NCBI GenBank assembly: GCA_964476565.1
Contig: CAYZBG010000015.1
Location: 14,930-78,929 of the forward strand
Origin: CAMAXB01 sp964476565
Lineage (GTDB): Bacteria; Verrucomicrobiota; Verrucomicrobiia; Opitutales; Opitutaceae
Direction: 5' to 3'
Length of the DNA stretch: 64,000 nt
In this document: piece by piece, positions 19,324 through 27,775 of the stretch
How the letters are laid out: every line of letters begins with the position of its first letter
How positions within the stretch are numbered: the stretch's first letter is position 1
Program-made: the position numbers and the translations under genes
The notes under the pieces: generated by a model
The model's input: the letters and a program-made list of their open reading frames with translations, nothing else
Told to the model about the DNA's origin: nothing
Databases searched by the model: none

Positions 19324-19932
19324 ATGAAACCCTATCTTTCCGCCGCCTTGGCGGTCGCCTGCCTGCTTTTTCCCATGACCTCTTCCGCCGCGTCCTCCCG
19401 CACCGCCTCGCTGGTCGTTGGCGGTGGTTGCTTTTGGTGCACCGAAGCCGCCTATGAATTGATTCCGGGAGTCAAGGCCGTGGTCAGTGGCTATGCCGGC
19501 GGCTCGGTCGTGAATCCGACTTACCAGCAGATCACCACCGGCCGGACGGGCCACGCAGAGGTCATCCGCATCGATTACGATCCGGAGAAGGTCTCACTGG
19601 AAACCCTCCTCGACTTCTTCTGGGACGTGCACGACCCGACCACCTTGAACCGGCAGGGCGCCGACGAGGGCCCGCAGTACCGGTCGATCATCCTCTATGC
19701 GGACGAGACCCAGAAGGCCGCAGCCGAGGCGTCGCGTGCGAAGGCGAACCCGGCGTGGGGTGGGAAGATCGTGACCGAGATCGTGCCCCTGAAAGTCTTC
19801 TACGAGGCCGAAGAGTATCACCAGGACTACTACAAGAAGAACCCTAGCGCCGGCTATTGCCGCGTGGTGATCAAGCCGAAGCTCGACAAGCTCAAGCAGT
19901 CTCCGACCGTGAAGGGCAAGCCGACGTCCTGA
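19324..19932 (+). CDS. msrA: Exported peptide-methionine (S)-S-oxide reductase MsrA
   Basis: A 202-residue MsrA with an N-terminal signal peptide (residues 1 to about 23, ALAVACLLFPMTSSA-A). The catalytic motif GGGCFWC has Cys36 as the sulfur-attacking residue. SGYAGG, TGHAEV, FWDVHDPTTLNRQGADEGPQYRS and YHQDYY are all MsrA consensus. It repairs oxidised methionine, here in the periplasm or outside the cell because of the signal peptide; most MsrA proteins are cytoplasmic. A GTG directly before the ATG (19321) is an alternative start. Reducing partners for an exported MsrA are not visible nearby. Confidence 0.93.
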   Translation: MKPYLSAALAVACLLFPMTSSAASSRTASLVVGGGCFWCTEAAYELIPGVKAVVSGYAGGSVVNPTYQQITTGRTGHAEVIRIDYDPEKVSLETLLDFFWDVHDPTTLNRQGADEGPQYRSIILYADETQKAAAEASRAKANPAWGGKIVTEIVPLKVFYEAEEYHQDYYKKNPSAGYCRVVIKPKLDKLKQSPTVKGKPTS

Positions 19933-20068
19933 GCCTACCCACGCGCGGCGTCGGTCCCGGGATCTGCGCCGCACGTCGCAAGCGATTTTCGGGTGGCCAT
20001 GGGGCCCGTGGGTTGGAAGAAAGGCGGGGCAGGCCGGTTCATCCTGCGAACCGCCCCTGTTCCCCTCC

Positions 20069-21751
20069 ATGTTGAGCTGCCTTCGTCCGCGCCCGAACCG
20101 TTTCTTGCGTCGTTTCGCTCCGCTCGTCGCGGCGCTGGTATCATCGATACCGATGCCGGCGGCTGGCGATCCGGTCGTTGAGCTGCCGACCTACACCGTC
20201 TCGGAGACGATGGTCCTGCCGCCGCCGGAGTCGTGGCGCTACGCTGAGGTTCCGGGCTACGAAATTCTGTCGTCCCTGTCGGAGCGTGAAACCCGGCGGT
20301 TTGTGCGGGACTTTCAACTGCTGCAGCAGGCCATCGCGGTGGTCTGGCCGGCGTTGTTTTCCGGACGCGAGGCACCGCCGTCGATGATCATTCTCAGCCG
20401 GCGCGAGGCGGAGTTCCACTCCTTTGTACCGACCGCGTTGCGCGGCGATGCGGGCTTTTCGACGAGCGTCTTTGTGCAGGACGAGGAACGGTCGGGCATC
20501 GTGGTTGATTTCGTGCGCACGCGGCCGGGAGACGGCACGGTGGCCGCCGGGGGCTCGGACGACGAGTTCGTGCCTGGCGGTGAGCTCATCGAGGTGAATG
20601 ACCCGTACCGGGAGTTCTGTTTTCAGTATTTCCGCACCATGATCCGCCGCTCGGCCCCGAACGCGCCGCGTTGGTTGGAGGAGGGATTGGTGCGGGTGCT
20701 GGGCTCGGTCGATTTTTCGAAACGCATGGTCGAGATCGGGCGGGTCGATCCCACGGACGAATACGATTTCACCGCGGTGTTGAAGTCCAACGCGGTGCCA
20801 CCCTTCGCCTCGCTCTTCACGGTGGATCGAGACACCCGGGCCCTGCCGCGGAACTATCAGACGCTCTGTCACGCCTTCGTGCACCTCTGCCTGTACGGCG
20901 AAGGACGGAAGTTCCAGGAACCGTTCCGCCGCCTGGTCGACGCAGCCCTGCGCGGACCGATCGACGAAGCCACCTTCCGGAAGATCTTTGGCATGGATTA
21001 TCGGAGGATGGAGTACGTCATCCGGAGCTACGCCCAGTTCACCTACTATCAGCATCCCCAGTTTCGGGCGAAACGCGGTACGGCCGGCTTTGCGGAGCCG
21101 CCGCCGTTCGAGTTGCGGGATGCGACACAGGCGGAGGTCGGACGGATCAAGGGAGAAATCTACCGGCTGGCCGGTCATGCCGACCGCGCCTACCTTGCCT
21201 TGATCGCCCCGTATGTGCGCGGGGAACGGGATGCCCGGTTGCTCGCGTCGCTGGGGCTGAACGAACGTTCACGCGGCGAGCACGCCCGCGCCCGGAAGTT
21301 CCTCGAGGCGGCGGCCCTCGCCGGCGTGGAGCGGCCGAGGGCGTGGCTGGAACTGGCGCGACTGCGATTGGAAGAAGCCCGCGCGCAACCTGCGAGCGGC
21401 GATGGCCGCCTCGGCATCGATCAGGTTGATGCGATCGTGGCGGCGCTGATGCGCGCCCGCGCCCAGCGTCCGCCGTTACCCGACGTGTACGAGGAACTGG
21501 CCGGAGTATGGGCCCGGTCGGCGCGCCCGCCGGATGCCGAAGCGCTCGCCGTCATCTACGAAGGGGCGATCACGTTTCCCGGTCGGCAACGGTTGCTCTA
21601 CCTCGCCGCCTCGCTGGCCACCGAATACGGCCGGCTGCAGGATGCCCGGCCCTTGGTCGATCATGGCTTGAACCACGCCCGGCCCGATGTCCGGCCGCAC
21701 TTTGTGGCGTTGGACGAGCGCCTCCGTGCCCGGTCGTTGCGCACGCCGTGA
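20069..21751 (+). CDS. Secreted protein, degenerate gluzincin-like domain plus TPR-like repeats
   Basis: A 560-residue protein with a signal peptide (residues 1 to about 33, ending MPAAGD). Residues about 50-330 resemble the peptidase-MA/DUF1570-type gluzincins found in Verrucomicrobia and Planctomycetes: APPSMIILSRREAEF, then WLEEGLVRVLG which aligns with the W-L-N-E-G-L-A element. The zinc motif HExxH expected about 20 residues earlier is missing; the place is occupied by YREFCFQYFRTMI. Residues about 370-550 are helical and TPR-like (GEIYRLAGHADRAYLAL, GEHARARKFLEAAALAG, ARPLVDHGLNHARP). Probably a non-catalytic derivative. Its stop codon overlaps the next start (GTGA), so it is translated with a glycosyltransferase. 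Function unknown. Confidence 0.65.
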   Translation: MLSCLRPRPNRFLRRFAPLVAALVSSIPMPAAGDPVVELPTYTVSETMVLPPPESWRYAEVPGYEILSSLSERETRRFVRDFQLLQQAIAVVWPALFSGREAPPSMIILSRREAEFHSFVPTALRGDAGFSTSVFVQDEERSGIVVDFVRTRPGDGTVAAGGSDDEFVPGGELIEVNDPYREFCFQYFRTMIRRSAPNAPRWLEEGLVRVLGSVDFSKRMVEIGRVDPTDEYDFTAVLKSNAVPPFASLFTVDRDTRALPRNYQTLCHAFVHLCLYGEGRKFQEPFRRLVDAALRGPIDEATFRKIFGMDYRRMEYVIRSYAQFTYYQHPQFRAKRGTAGFAEPPPFELRDATQAEVGRIKGEIYRLAGHADRAYLALIAPYVRGERDARLLASLGLNERSRGEHARARKFLEAAALAGVERPRAWLELARLRLEEARAQPASGDGRLGIDQVDAIVAALMRARAQRPPLPDVYEELAGVWARSARPPDAEALAVIYEGAITFPGRQRLLYLAASLATEYGRLQDARPLVDHGLNHARPDVRPHFVALDERLRARSLRTP

Positions 21752-22773
21752 GGGCGACGCTGCCGCCTCCGATCTCGGTGCTGATGCCGGTGCGCAACGC
21801 GGCCGCTACCTTGCCGCGCGCATTGGCGAGCCTGAGCGCGCAGACCCGGACCGATTGGGAGGCGGTGATCGTGGACGACGGCTCCACCGACGACACGGCG
21901 GCTGTGCTTGCGGCGTGGGCGCGGCGTGATCCTCGGTTCCGCATCGTGCGTCAGGACGCGCGGGGTATCGTGGCGGCGCTGAACGCCGGCCTGGCCGAGG
22001 CGCGCGGTCGGTGGGTGGCACGTCTCGATGCAGATGACGAAGCGCTGCCGGCGCGGCTCGCGTTGCAGAGCGCGGCCTTGGAGGGCGACTCCGGCCTTGG
22101 GGTGGTCAGTGGCCGCGTGCTCTACGGCGGTGAGGCCGGACGGCACCGGGGCTACGCCCTGCATGTCGCATGGTTGAACGAGGTGACCACCGAGGAAGCG
22201 ATCCGCCTCAACCGTTTCATCGAGGCCCCGCTGGCGCATCCCAGTGTGATGTTTCGCCGTGAGCTTGTGCACTCCTTGGGCGGCTATCGCGACGGTGATT
22301 TTCCGGAAGACTACGAGCTCTGGCTGCGCTGGGCGGAAGCGGGTGTCCGCATGGCCAAGGTGCCGGAGGCGGTGCTGCGGTGGCACGACCTGCCGGACCG
22401 CTTGTCGCGGACGGATCCGCGCTATCGTCCCGCTGCCTTCTATCGTCTCAAGGCCGCCTACCTCGCCCGCGAACTCGCGCGGATCGCGTCCGGGCGCGAC
22501 GTGTGGGTGTGCGGCGCGGGCCGGCCCACCCGGCGACGCGCGGCTTTTCTCGAGGAACACGGGGTCAAGATCACCGGCTTTGTGGATGTGGATCCCCGCA
22601 AGATTGGCGGACAAATCCGCGGCCGGCCGGTCGTCGCTCCGGAGGCGCTGCCCCCGTGCGACCGGACGTTTGCGCTCGGCTATGTCGGGACGCGCGGCGC
22701 GCGCGAGGCGATGCGCGCGATGTTCGCCGCCCAAGGGCGGGTGGAGGGGCGGGATTATCTCATGGCCGCCTGA
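21748..22773 (+). CDS. Glycosyltransferase family 2
   Basis: A 341-residue GT-A fold glycosyltransferase. PPISVLMPVRNAAATLPRALASL starts the fold. The nucleotide-binding acidic residues lie in AVIVDDGSTDDT, and ARLDADDEALPARL carries the DxD-type metal motif. EAPLAHPSVMFRRELV and FPEDYELWLRW are typical GT2 acceptor-side motifs. The last 100 residues (VWVCGAGRPTRRRAAFLEEHG, GFVDVDPRKIGGQI) look like a small nucleotide-binding Rossmann-type unit. GTG 21748 is the start because it overlaps the previous stop (GTGA) and precedes the fold; the open frame from 21508 runs inside the upstream gene. Donor and acceptor unknown. Confidence 0.88.
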   Translation: MRATLPPPISVLMPVRNAAATLPRALASLSAQTRTDWEAVIVDDGSTDDTAAVLAAWARRDPRFRIVRQDARGIVAALNAGLAEARGRWVARLDADDEALPARLALQSAALEGDSGLGVVSGRVLYGGEAGRHRGYALHVAWLNEVTTEEAIRLNRFIEAPLAHPSVMFRRELVHSLGGYRDGDFPEDYELWLRWAEAGVRMAKVPEAVLRWHDLPDRLSRTDPRYRPAAFYRLKAAYLARELARIASGRDVWVCGAGRPTRRRAAFLEEHGVKITGFVDVDPRKIGGQIRGRPVVAPEALPPCDRTFALGYVGTRGAREAMRAMFAAQGRVEGRDYLMAA

Positions 22774-22836
22774 TGGCCGAGCCGGAAAGCCCTGCCGGCA
22801 TTCGACAGCGGCCCGGGCAGCGATTTACTGGATGGC

Positions 22837-23637
22837 ATGGCAGAATCCGAACCTGTGAATCCCGCCGATGCCGGCATCGAGGTGCAGACGTACTTTGTGC
22901 GCCACCGTAATGCCCTCGTCGCGCGGGCCGCGCTCTCCGACCTGTACGTCGATTATTACCTGCATTTGTCCGAGCATCGGATCCGGCCCGAGCCGGCTCA
23001 TGACGAGCTCTTCAAGCGTGCGCTGGCGGCGTTCGTCCTGCACCAGGTGAGCCGGCCGTGGAACGAGCTGACGGCGTGGACGCTCAATTTTCAGGAGCCG
23101 CTGGTGAACGTTTTCCTGACGGGCGACAACGAGACCGGCGCCGTGACGGGACGGGTCTTCGCCGAGAATGTGAAGGTCATGCCGGAGAATCTGTTCTTCT
23201 CGGATGTGGTCGTGCCGCGTCAGCCCAAGCGCCGCAGCGCCGTACCCTTCCAAGGGGCCGACCCGCTGGCCGCGTTGGAAACATTCTACGCCCAGAGCGA
23301 GCAACGACTGGGCCGGGCCTTCGACTTGGGCGGGGAGCGGTTCGTGCTGGTCGTCGAGCACCCGGATTGCGATCTCGCCTGGCTGCGGGGCCTCACTGCG
23401 GACGACGTTGCCACCCTCGACGAGACGGAGACCCTTTCCCTACTCGAGAAGCGCATCTACCGCTGGCACTGCGGCTGCAATCAGGCCCGGATGCTCCAGG
23501 TGCTGGCGCCGAGCTTCAAGGCCGACCCGGAGCATCTGTTTGGCGGAGAGGAGACGATCGAGATCCGCTGTCCCCGGTGCGGTGCGCGGCATGCCGTGAC
23601 CCGGGAAGCGCTCGAGGCGGAGGCGGCCCGCGGCTGA
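22837..23637 (+). CDS. Hsp33-like redox-regulated chaperone (divergent)
   Basis: A 266-residue cytoplasmic protein. The C-terminal part has the Hsp33 zinc-switch layout: Cys212-x-Cys214 (WHCGCNQARMLQVLAP) and Cys245-x-x-Cys248 (IEIRCPRCGARHAVTREAL). In Hsp33 these four cysteines hold zinc when reduced and form disulfides on oxidative unfolding, which activates holdase activity. The N-terminal domain (YFVRHRNALVARAALSDLYVDYY ... NVFLTGDNETGAVTGRVFAENVKV) is only loosely like canonical HslO. It is shorter than the usual ~290 residues. It sits 63 bp after the glycosyltransferase gene. The family call relies mainly on cysteine geometry. Confidence 0.75.
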   Translation: MAESEPVNPADAGIEVQTYFVRHRNALVARAALSDLYVDYYLHLSEHRIRPEPAHDELFKRALAAFVLHQVSRPWNELTAWTLNFQEPLVNVFLTGDNETGAVTGRVFAENVKVMPENLFFSDVVVPRQPKRRSAVPFQGADPLAALETFYAQSEQRLGRAFDLGGERFVLVVEHPDCDLAWLRGLTADDVATLDETETLSLLEKRIYRWHCGCNQARMLQVLAPSFKADPEHLFGGEETIEIRCPRCGARHAVTREALEAEAARG

Positions 23638-23688
23638 GTCCGGATTTTCGTTTGCGACGCGCCCGGGCCGGCGGTACTCGGTTGCCGC

Positions 23689-24954
23689 ATGTTCCCACCC
23701 CGTCGTCTGCTCGGCTTCGTCGTTCTCCTTTCTCTCGCCGTTGCGGCGTCGGTTGCACGCGCCGCAACCGATCCTGCTGCCCTCGGCTTCGATCCCGAGC
23801 GCCTCAAGCGGCTGGACGCGGTCATCCAGCATCACGTCGACCAGAAACACTTGGCCGGCGGGGTGGTGTACATCGCGCGGAAGGGCCAGACGGCCCACCT
23901 GAAGGCCTTCGGTTATCAAGATGTCGAGGCGGGCGTGGCGATGCCGACCGATGCGATCTTCCGCATCGCCTCGATGAGCAAGGCGGTCACGTCCGTGGCC
24001 GTCATGATGCTCTACGAGGAAGGAAAGCTCATGCTGCGCGATCCCCTGCACAAGCATCTGCCTGCGTTCCGCAACCAGGTCGTAGCCCTGCCGGCGCCGA
24101 AGGACGCACCGCCGGGCACGAAGTTTGTGACCGAGCCGGTCCGGCGGCCGATCCAGATCCGCGACCTGCTGGCCCACACCGCCGGCCTGACCTACGGGGA
24201 CGGACCGGCGGTCGACCTGTACAAGGCCGCCGGCCTGCACGGCTGGTATTTCGCGGACAAGAACGAGACCATCGGCGAGGCCATCAACCGGCTCGCCACG
24301 CTGCCCCTGCACGGCCATCCCGGCGAGTCGTGGCAATATGGATACGCCACGGATGTGCTCGGCCACCTGGTCGAGGTGTTGTCCGGCCTGCCGCTCGACC
24401 GGTTCATCGAGGAGCGAATCTGCCGTCCGCTTGGGATGAAGGACACCAGCTTCTTCCTGCCGCCCGGCAAGGAGGCGCGTCTGGCTCCGGTCTACGGCAT
24501 CGAGGGTGGCCGGCTGGTCCGGACAGAGGACTCGACCAAGAGCGACTACGTGCAGGGTCCGCGCAAATGTTTCTCGGGCGGAGCGGGACTGCTTTCGACG
24601 ATCCAGGATTACGGGCGTTTCCTGCAGATGCTGGCCAACGGCGGCGAACTCGACGGCGTCCGTCTGCTCAATCCCAGGACCGTGGCCCTGATGCACGAGA
24701 ATCACACCGGTGACCTTTACCGGCGCGACACTGCGGCCTTCGGCCTCGGCTTCTGGGTGAACAGCGATCCCGGTTTCTACGGCGAACTGAGCAACCGTGG
24801 CGCTTACGGCTGGGGCAGCGCCTATTTCCCCCAGTATCTCGTCGATCCGGAGAAGAACCTCGTCGCGATCTTCATGACGCAGCTGCGCCCAACCGGCGGG
24901 CTCGACCTGAATCAGAAGTTCAAGGTGCTGACCTATCAGGCGCTGATGGATTGA
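23689..24954 (+). CDS. Secreted serine hydrolase, class C beta-lactamase-like
   Basis: A 421-residue exported protein with a signal peptide (residues 1 to about 25, VAASVARAA). It has the beta-lactamase/penicillin-binding-protein fold landmarks: RIASMSKAVTSVAVMMLYEEGKL with Ser95-x-x-Lys98, HTAGLTYG, and WQYGYATDVLGHLVEVLSG where Tyr-Ala-Thr stands in place of the usual Y-x-N. GLGFWVNSDPGFYGELSNRGAYGWGSAYFPQYLVDPEKNLVAIFMTQ is the C-terminal part. Such proteins are commonly esterases, D-aminopeptidases or unknown hydrolases rather than true beta-lactamases. It is the last of a collinear set starting at 20069. Confidence 0.88.
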   Translation: MFPPRRLLGFVVLLSLAVAASVARAATDPAALGFDPERLKRLDAVIQHHVDQKHLAGGVVYIARKGQTAHLKAFGYQDVEAGVAMPTDAIFRIASMSKAVTSVAVMMLYEEGKLMLRDPLHKHLPAFRNQVVALPAPKDAPPGTKFVTEPVRRPIQIRDLLAHTAGLTYGDGPAVDLYKAAGLHGWYFADKNETIGEAINRLATLPLHGHPGESWQYGYATDVLGHLVEVLSGLPLDRFIEERICRPLGMKDTSFFLPPGKEARLAPVYGIEGGRLVRTEDSTKSDYVQGPRKCFSGGAGLLSTIQDYGRFLQMLANGGELDGVRLLNPRTVALMHENHTGDLYRRDTAAFGLGFWVNSDPGFYGELSNRGAYGWGSAYFPQYLVDPEKNLVAIFMTQLRPTGGLDLNQKFKVLTYQALMD

Positions 24955-24983
24955 GCGGGTGACGAGAGCCCGCTCGGGCCGAC

Positions 24984-25787
24984 TCAGTACCGGTAGTTGA
25001 TCATGAAGCCGGCGCCGAAGTCCGGGCTGGCGTCGGAGAAGCCGGTGAGGGCGTAGGTCTGCGTGCTCCACCGGTCGTCGAAGCGATGGACCAGAAAGGC
25101 CATGGCTTCGCTGGCATGGTCGCCGTCGCGCACCAGACGCTGGCGCCAGTCGTAGGCTACGCCGGCGCTGGTGTAGAGGCTGTAGCGATACACCATGCCG
25201 CCCGAAAAATACACGCCGTCGCGGAGTGGATATTGGGGCGAGGCTCCCATCGACCGGTAGCCCAACGTGAGGAAGGGGGTCGTGGTGCCGAAGCTGCGCG
25301 CGAGGTCGGCCTGAACGTAGTGATCCATTTTTCCGGTGCCGAGTCCCTTGTCCACGTCCGCCGTGCCGAACTTCACGCGCCCGGTGAGGTCGAGGTGCAC
25401 CTGTTCGACGACGGGACCGAAGCGATACGTGGCGCTGAGCGTCGGATCGCCGAGCCCCGACTCGGAGGCGGTGGTCGGACGTCCGGGCACGCCGCCGATC
25501 GGAGATCCGGCCACGGTGCTGGCCGGTCCGTCGACGCGCAGCCACGGCAGGCTGGCGCGAAAGAGCCAGGCGCCGGTTTCGTAGGAAAGGTTCACGGGAA
25601 CGAGGAACACCTCCGTGTCGGTGGCGTAGCCGTAGTCGCCGCGACTATAGTCGAAACCGCTGCCAAGCGTGAGTTTGGCGGTCGGCGCGGTCATTGAGTC
25701 CGGACTTTGGGCTGCTCCGGTGGCGGCGGCAAAGGCGGCGATCAGGGCGGTGGCGATCCGGTGCGGGGCGAAAAACGATGCGTTCAT
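24984..25787 (-). CDS. Outer-membrane beta-barrel protein, transporter-like
   Basis: A 267-residue exported protein. ATG 25787 gives a clean signal peptide (residues 1 to about 25, ATALIAAFAAATGAAQ); the longer frame to 25934 is Pro-rich and unlikely. The mature part is made of alternating beta-strands (KLTLGSGFDYSRGDYGYATDTEVFLVPVNLSYETGAWLFRASLPWLRV, LGDPTLSATYRF, LDLTGRVKFGTAD, YVQADLARSFG, FGAGFMINYRY) and ends in Tyr, as expected for an outer-membrane barrel. It resembles MetA-pathway/transporter-type barrels annotated only as outer-membrane proteins. It is downstream of the Ala-rich protein gene with a strong hairpin between them. Confidence 0.75.
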   Translation of the reverse strand: MNASFFAPHRIATALIAAFAAATGAAQSPDSMTAPTAKLTLGSGFDYSRGDYGYATDTEVFLVPVNLSYETGAWLFRASLPWLRVDGPASTVAGSPIGGVPGRPTTASESGLGDPTLSATYRFGPVVEQVHLDLTGRVKFGTADVDKGLGTGKMDHYVQADLARSFGTTTPFLTLGYRSMGASPQYPLRDGVYFSGGMVYRYSLYTSAGVAYDWRQRLVRDGDHASEAMAFLVHRFDDRWSTQTYALTGFSDASPDFGAGFMINYRY

Positions 25788-25814
25788 GTCGGGATGGAGT
25801 TGAGGTGGAAGGGA

Positions 25815-25844
25815 CCGGAGGCCGGCGGGACGGCCGGCCTCCGG
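25815..25844 (-). other. Perfect 12-bp intercistronic hairpin
   Basis: CCGGAGGCCGGC (25815-25826) and GCCGGCCTCCGG (25833-25844) form a perfect stem with a 6-nt loop between two same-strand genes. No T-run follows, so it may act as an mRNA processing or stability element, or as a Rho-dependent site, rather than a classic terminator. Confidence 0.55.
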
Positions 25845-25878
25845 CGTGGGGTTGTCGGCAGCGGGGCCGGACGCGGGA

Positions 25879-26724
25879 TCAGCGTCGGGCGGAGGCCTCG
25901 GCTGCGGCCTGGCCGCGGGCCTGACCTTGGGCACGGGCGCCGGCGCGTTCCACGGCGGCCGCAGCGTCCTGCGCCGCTTCGGCCCGGCCTTCGGCGTTCA
26001 CCGAAGGCGTAGCCGGCGTCGCCGGGGTGGCGGGCGAGACACCCGGCGTGGCGGGCGTGGCCGGAGTCGCCGGCGTGGCCGCGGCCTCGGCCCGGGTCAG
26101 GGCTCCGGCGTAGGCTTCGAAGTCGGCGGCCAGACGGGCCTGGGCGTCCGCCTGCGCGTCGCCCTTCGCCTTGCGGGCGGCCTTCAGGCTGGCGTTGACG
26201 GCGCGCTCCTTGGCGCGGACGTCGTCCAGCGAGGCCTCGACGTCAGCCCGGGCCTCGGCATCGAGCCGGCGGGCATTGCGGCGCAGGTTGGCGGAGGCTT
26301 CCATGCCGGTGGCGATGCGGGCCTCGACATCCGCCAGCACGGCGTCGCGCGTATCCTGGGCGGCCGCGCGAATCTGCGGCACGGTCCGAGCCGGGTCGAG
26401 CGAGGCGGAGATGCCCTGGGCCGCCGCGGCGACGGTGAGGCCACGGCCGGAGGTGGCGGCGGAAACCGAGGCGTTTGTATTCACTTCGAGACTACCACGG
26501 GTGGCGCCGGACTGCAGCGCGGCCGAACCGGTCGCGGCCGTCGAGGCGGAGACGCCAGCGGCGGGCGGCGCGGGAGGGAGCAGCGGCCGTTGCACCGCCC
26601 CGGTGGCCTGGGTGGCGGTGTTCGCCGCGCCTGAAACGGCGCCGGTGACCTGAGCGTGGGCCAGCGGTGCGGCGAGCAGCGCGGCGGTGAGGGCAAACGT
26701 GGAGGGGATTCGTTTCGCATTCAT
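25879..26724 (-). CDS. Secreted Ala-rich repeat protein of unknown function
   Basis: A 281-residue exported protein. The signal peptide is residues 1 to about 24 (STFALTAALLAAPLAHAQ). The mature chain is low complexity: an Ala/Thr/Val-rich part (residues 25-130), then a long charged helical, coiled-coil-prone region (about residues 115-220, e.g. LRRNARRLDAEARADVEASLDD and VRAKERAVNASLKAARKAKGD). A Thr-Pro repeat tract follows (ATPATPATPATPGVSPATP) and then a C-terminal Ala/Arg/Gln-rich helix. ATG 26724 is used; upstream in-frame starts are weak. I recognise no family. Such sequences suggest an extended periplasmic or envelope-spanning structural protein. It probably shares a transcript with the downstream barrel gene. 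Confidence 0.7.
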   Translation of the reverse strand: MNAKRIPSTFALTAALLAAPLAHAQVTGAVSGAANTATQATGAVQRPLLPPAPPAAGVSASTAATGSAALQSGATRGSLEVNTNASVSAATSGRGLTVAAAAQGISASLDPARTVPQIRAAAQDTRDAVLADVEARIATGMEASANLRRNARRLDAEARADVEASLDDVRAKERAVNASLKAARKAKGDAQADAQARLAADFEAYAGALTRAEAAATPATPATPATPGVSPATPATPATPSVNAEGRAEAAQDAAAAVERAGARAQGQARGQAAAEASARR

Positions 26725-26847
26725 GAGCATCCTTGGGTTGAGGTTGCGCTGGATGTCGGCGTGTGACGGACACACGCGCAGAAAAGTTCCGCGCGTGCCC
26801 GGACGAGCGTGCGAAGTCGCTGGATTTCAGCGGCTTCAAATCAGGCC

Positions 26848-26876
26848 GAAAATGCCGTCAGGCCCGATCGGGCCTG
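26848..26876 (-). terminator. Probable terminator of the PH-DUF1643-BASS operon
   Basis: An 18-bp perfect palindrome CAGGCCCGATCGGGCCTG (26859-26876) overlaps the stop codon of the BASS gene and is followed on the minus strand by ACGGCATTTTC. The T-run is short and displaced, so the call is moderate. Confidence 0.5.
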
Positions 26877-27766
26877 CCTGACTGGACCGGCGTTCGTGCG
26901 GCGCGCTGCAGCTGCCAGGAGTTCCACAGATTGTGGCAGACGATGTAGAAGGTCGGGCCGAGGGCGACGAGCGGCGTGCTGTAGGTAAGCGCCAAATACA
27001 CGGTGAATGCGGTGTTCTTCTGGCCGAGCGACTGACTTGCCTCGCGGCGAAACTCGCGGCCGCCGACCAAACGGCCGAGTGCGAAGTTGGCCGCGCACAC
27101 CACCGCCGTCACCACAGCGATGGCAATAAGGGTGCGCACCGGCGTCTCGACCTGGCTGCGCACGAAATCCGAGGCCCGTGCCGTGATGATGAACATGCTT
27201 CCGAGCCAGAGTCCGAATGACAGGTTGCGCAGGTGGCCGGGCCACGCGGTTGCAGCGGGATGGACGAGACGAAGGACCCAGGCGAGGGCCAGCGGTACGA
27301 AGATGACCAAGCCGACGGTCGCGAAAACTTGCGCCATCAGCGCAGGCACCGCCCGCCCGAGTACGATAGGAAGCAGGAAAGGCAGCAGCGCGGCGATGCC
27401 GAGGTTGGTGAGCAGGAACGCAGCGACCACGTAGTCGACCCGCCCGCGCAGGAAGCTAATGATGACCGGTGCGGCCGCCGCCGTCGGCGTGATGCCGGCA
27501 AAGAAGGCCGCGAGCGCGAGGTCCTGCCCACCCACCAGCCAGCCGAAGCCCCAGGCGGCGAAGCCCATGGCAAGATTGGCGGCGAAGAGCAGGGCATGAC
27601 TCGGCTGCAGGGCCTCGCGATGGAAGCGCACCTGGAGGAACACGAGAAAGAGCATGCCCATGATCAGCCAGCGGATGGCACCTTCCAGAACATGAGCCTG
27701 CGGCAAGAGGGCGCCGCATGTCATGGCCGTGAGGATGGCGACGGTGCGCAGATGGCCGGCGTTCAT
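26858..27766 (-). CDS. Bile acid:sodium symporter (BASS) family transporter
   Basis: A 302-residue integral membrane protein with nine or ten hydrophobic helices. The BASS features are the paired broken-helix regions FFAGITPTAAAAPVIISFLRG and SQSLGQKNTAFTVYLALTYSTPLVALGPTFYIVCHNLWNSWQL, in which the polar G-x-K-N-T element lies in the Na+ site region. Family members move bile-acid-like anions, pyruvate, pantoate or similar organic anions with sodium; the substrate here is unknown. It starts 9 bp after the DUF1643 gene and is the last gene of a tightly packed operon with two PH-domain proteins. Confidence 0.82.
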   Translation of the reverse strand: MNAGHLRTVAILTAMTCGALLPQAHVLEGAIRWLIMGMLFLVFLQVRFHREALQPSHALLFAANLAMGFAAWGFGWLVGGQDLALAAFFAGITPTAAAAPVIISFLRGRVDYVVAAFLLTNLGIAALLPFLLPIVLGRAVPALMAQVFATVGLVIFVPLALAWVLRLVHPAATAWPGHLRNLSFGLWLGSMFIITARASDFVRSQVETPVRTLIAIAVVTAVVCAANFALGRLVGGREFRREASQSLGQKNTAFTVYLALTYSTPLVALGPTFYIVCHNLWNSWQLQRAARTPVQSGRPDRA

Positions 27767-27775
27767 GCGGCGGCC

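Noticed and set aside
23440..25545. A 701-codon minus-strand frame across the Hsp33-like and serine hydrolase genes
   Set aside because: It crosses two genes and an intergenic gap, and has no recognisable domain.
26010..26092. GGCGTNGCCGG-like short repeats considered as a non-coding repeat array
   Set aside because: They encode the Thr-Pro tract of the Ala-rich protein in a continuous frame.
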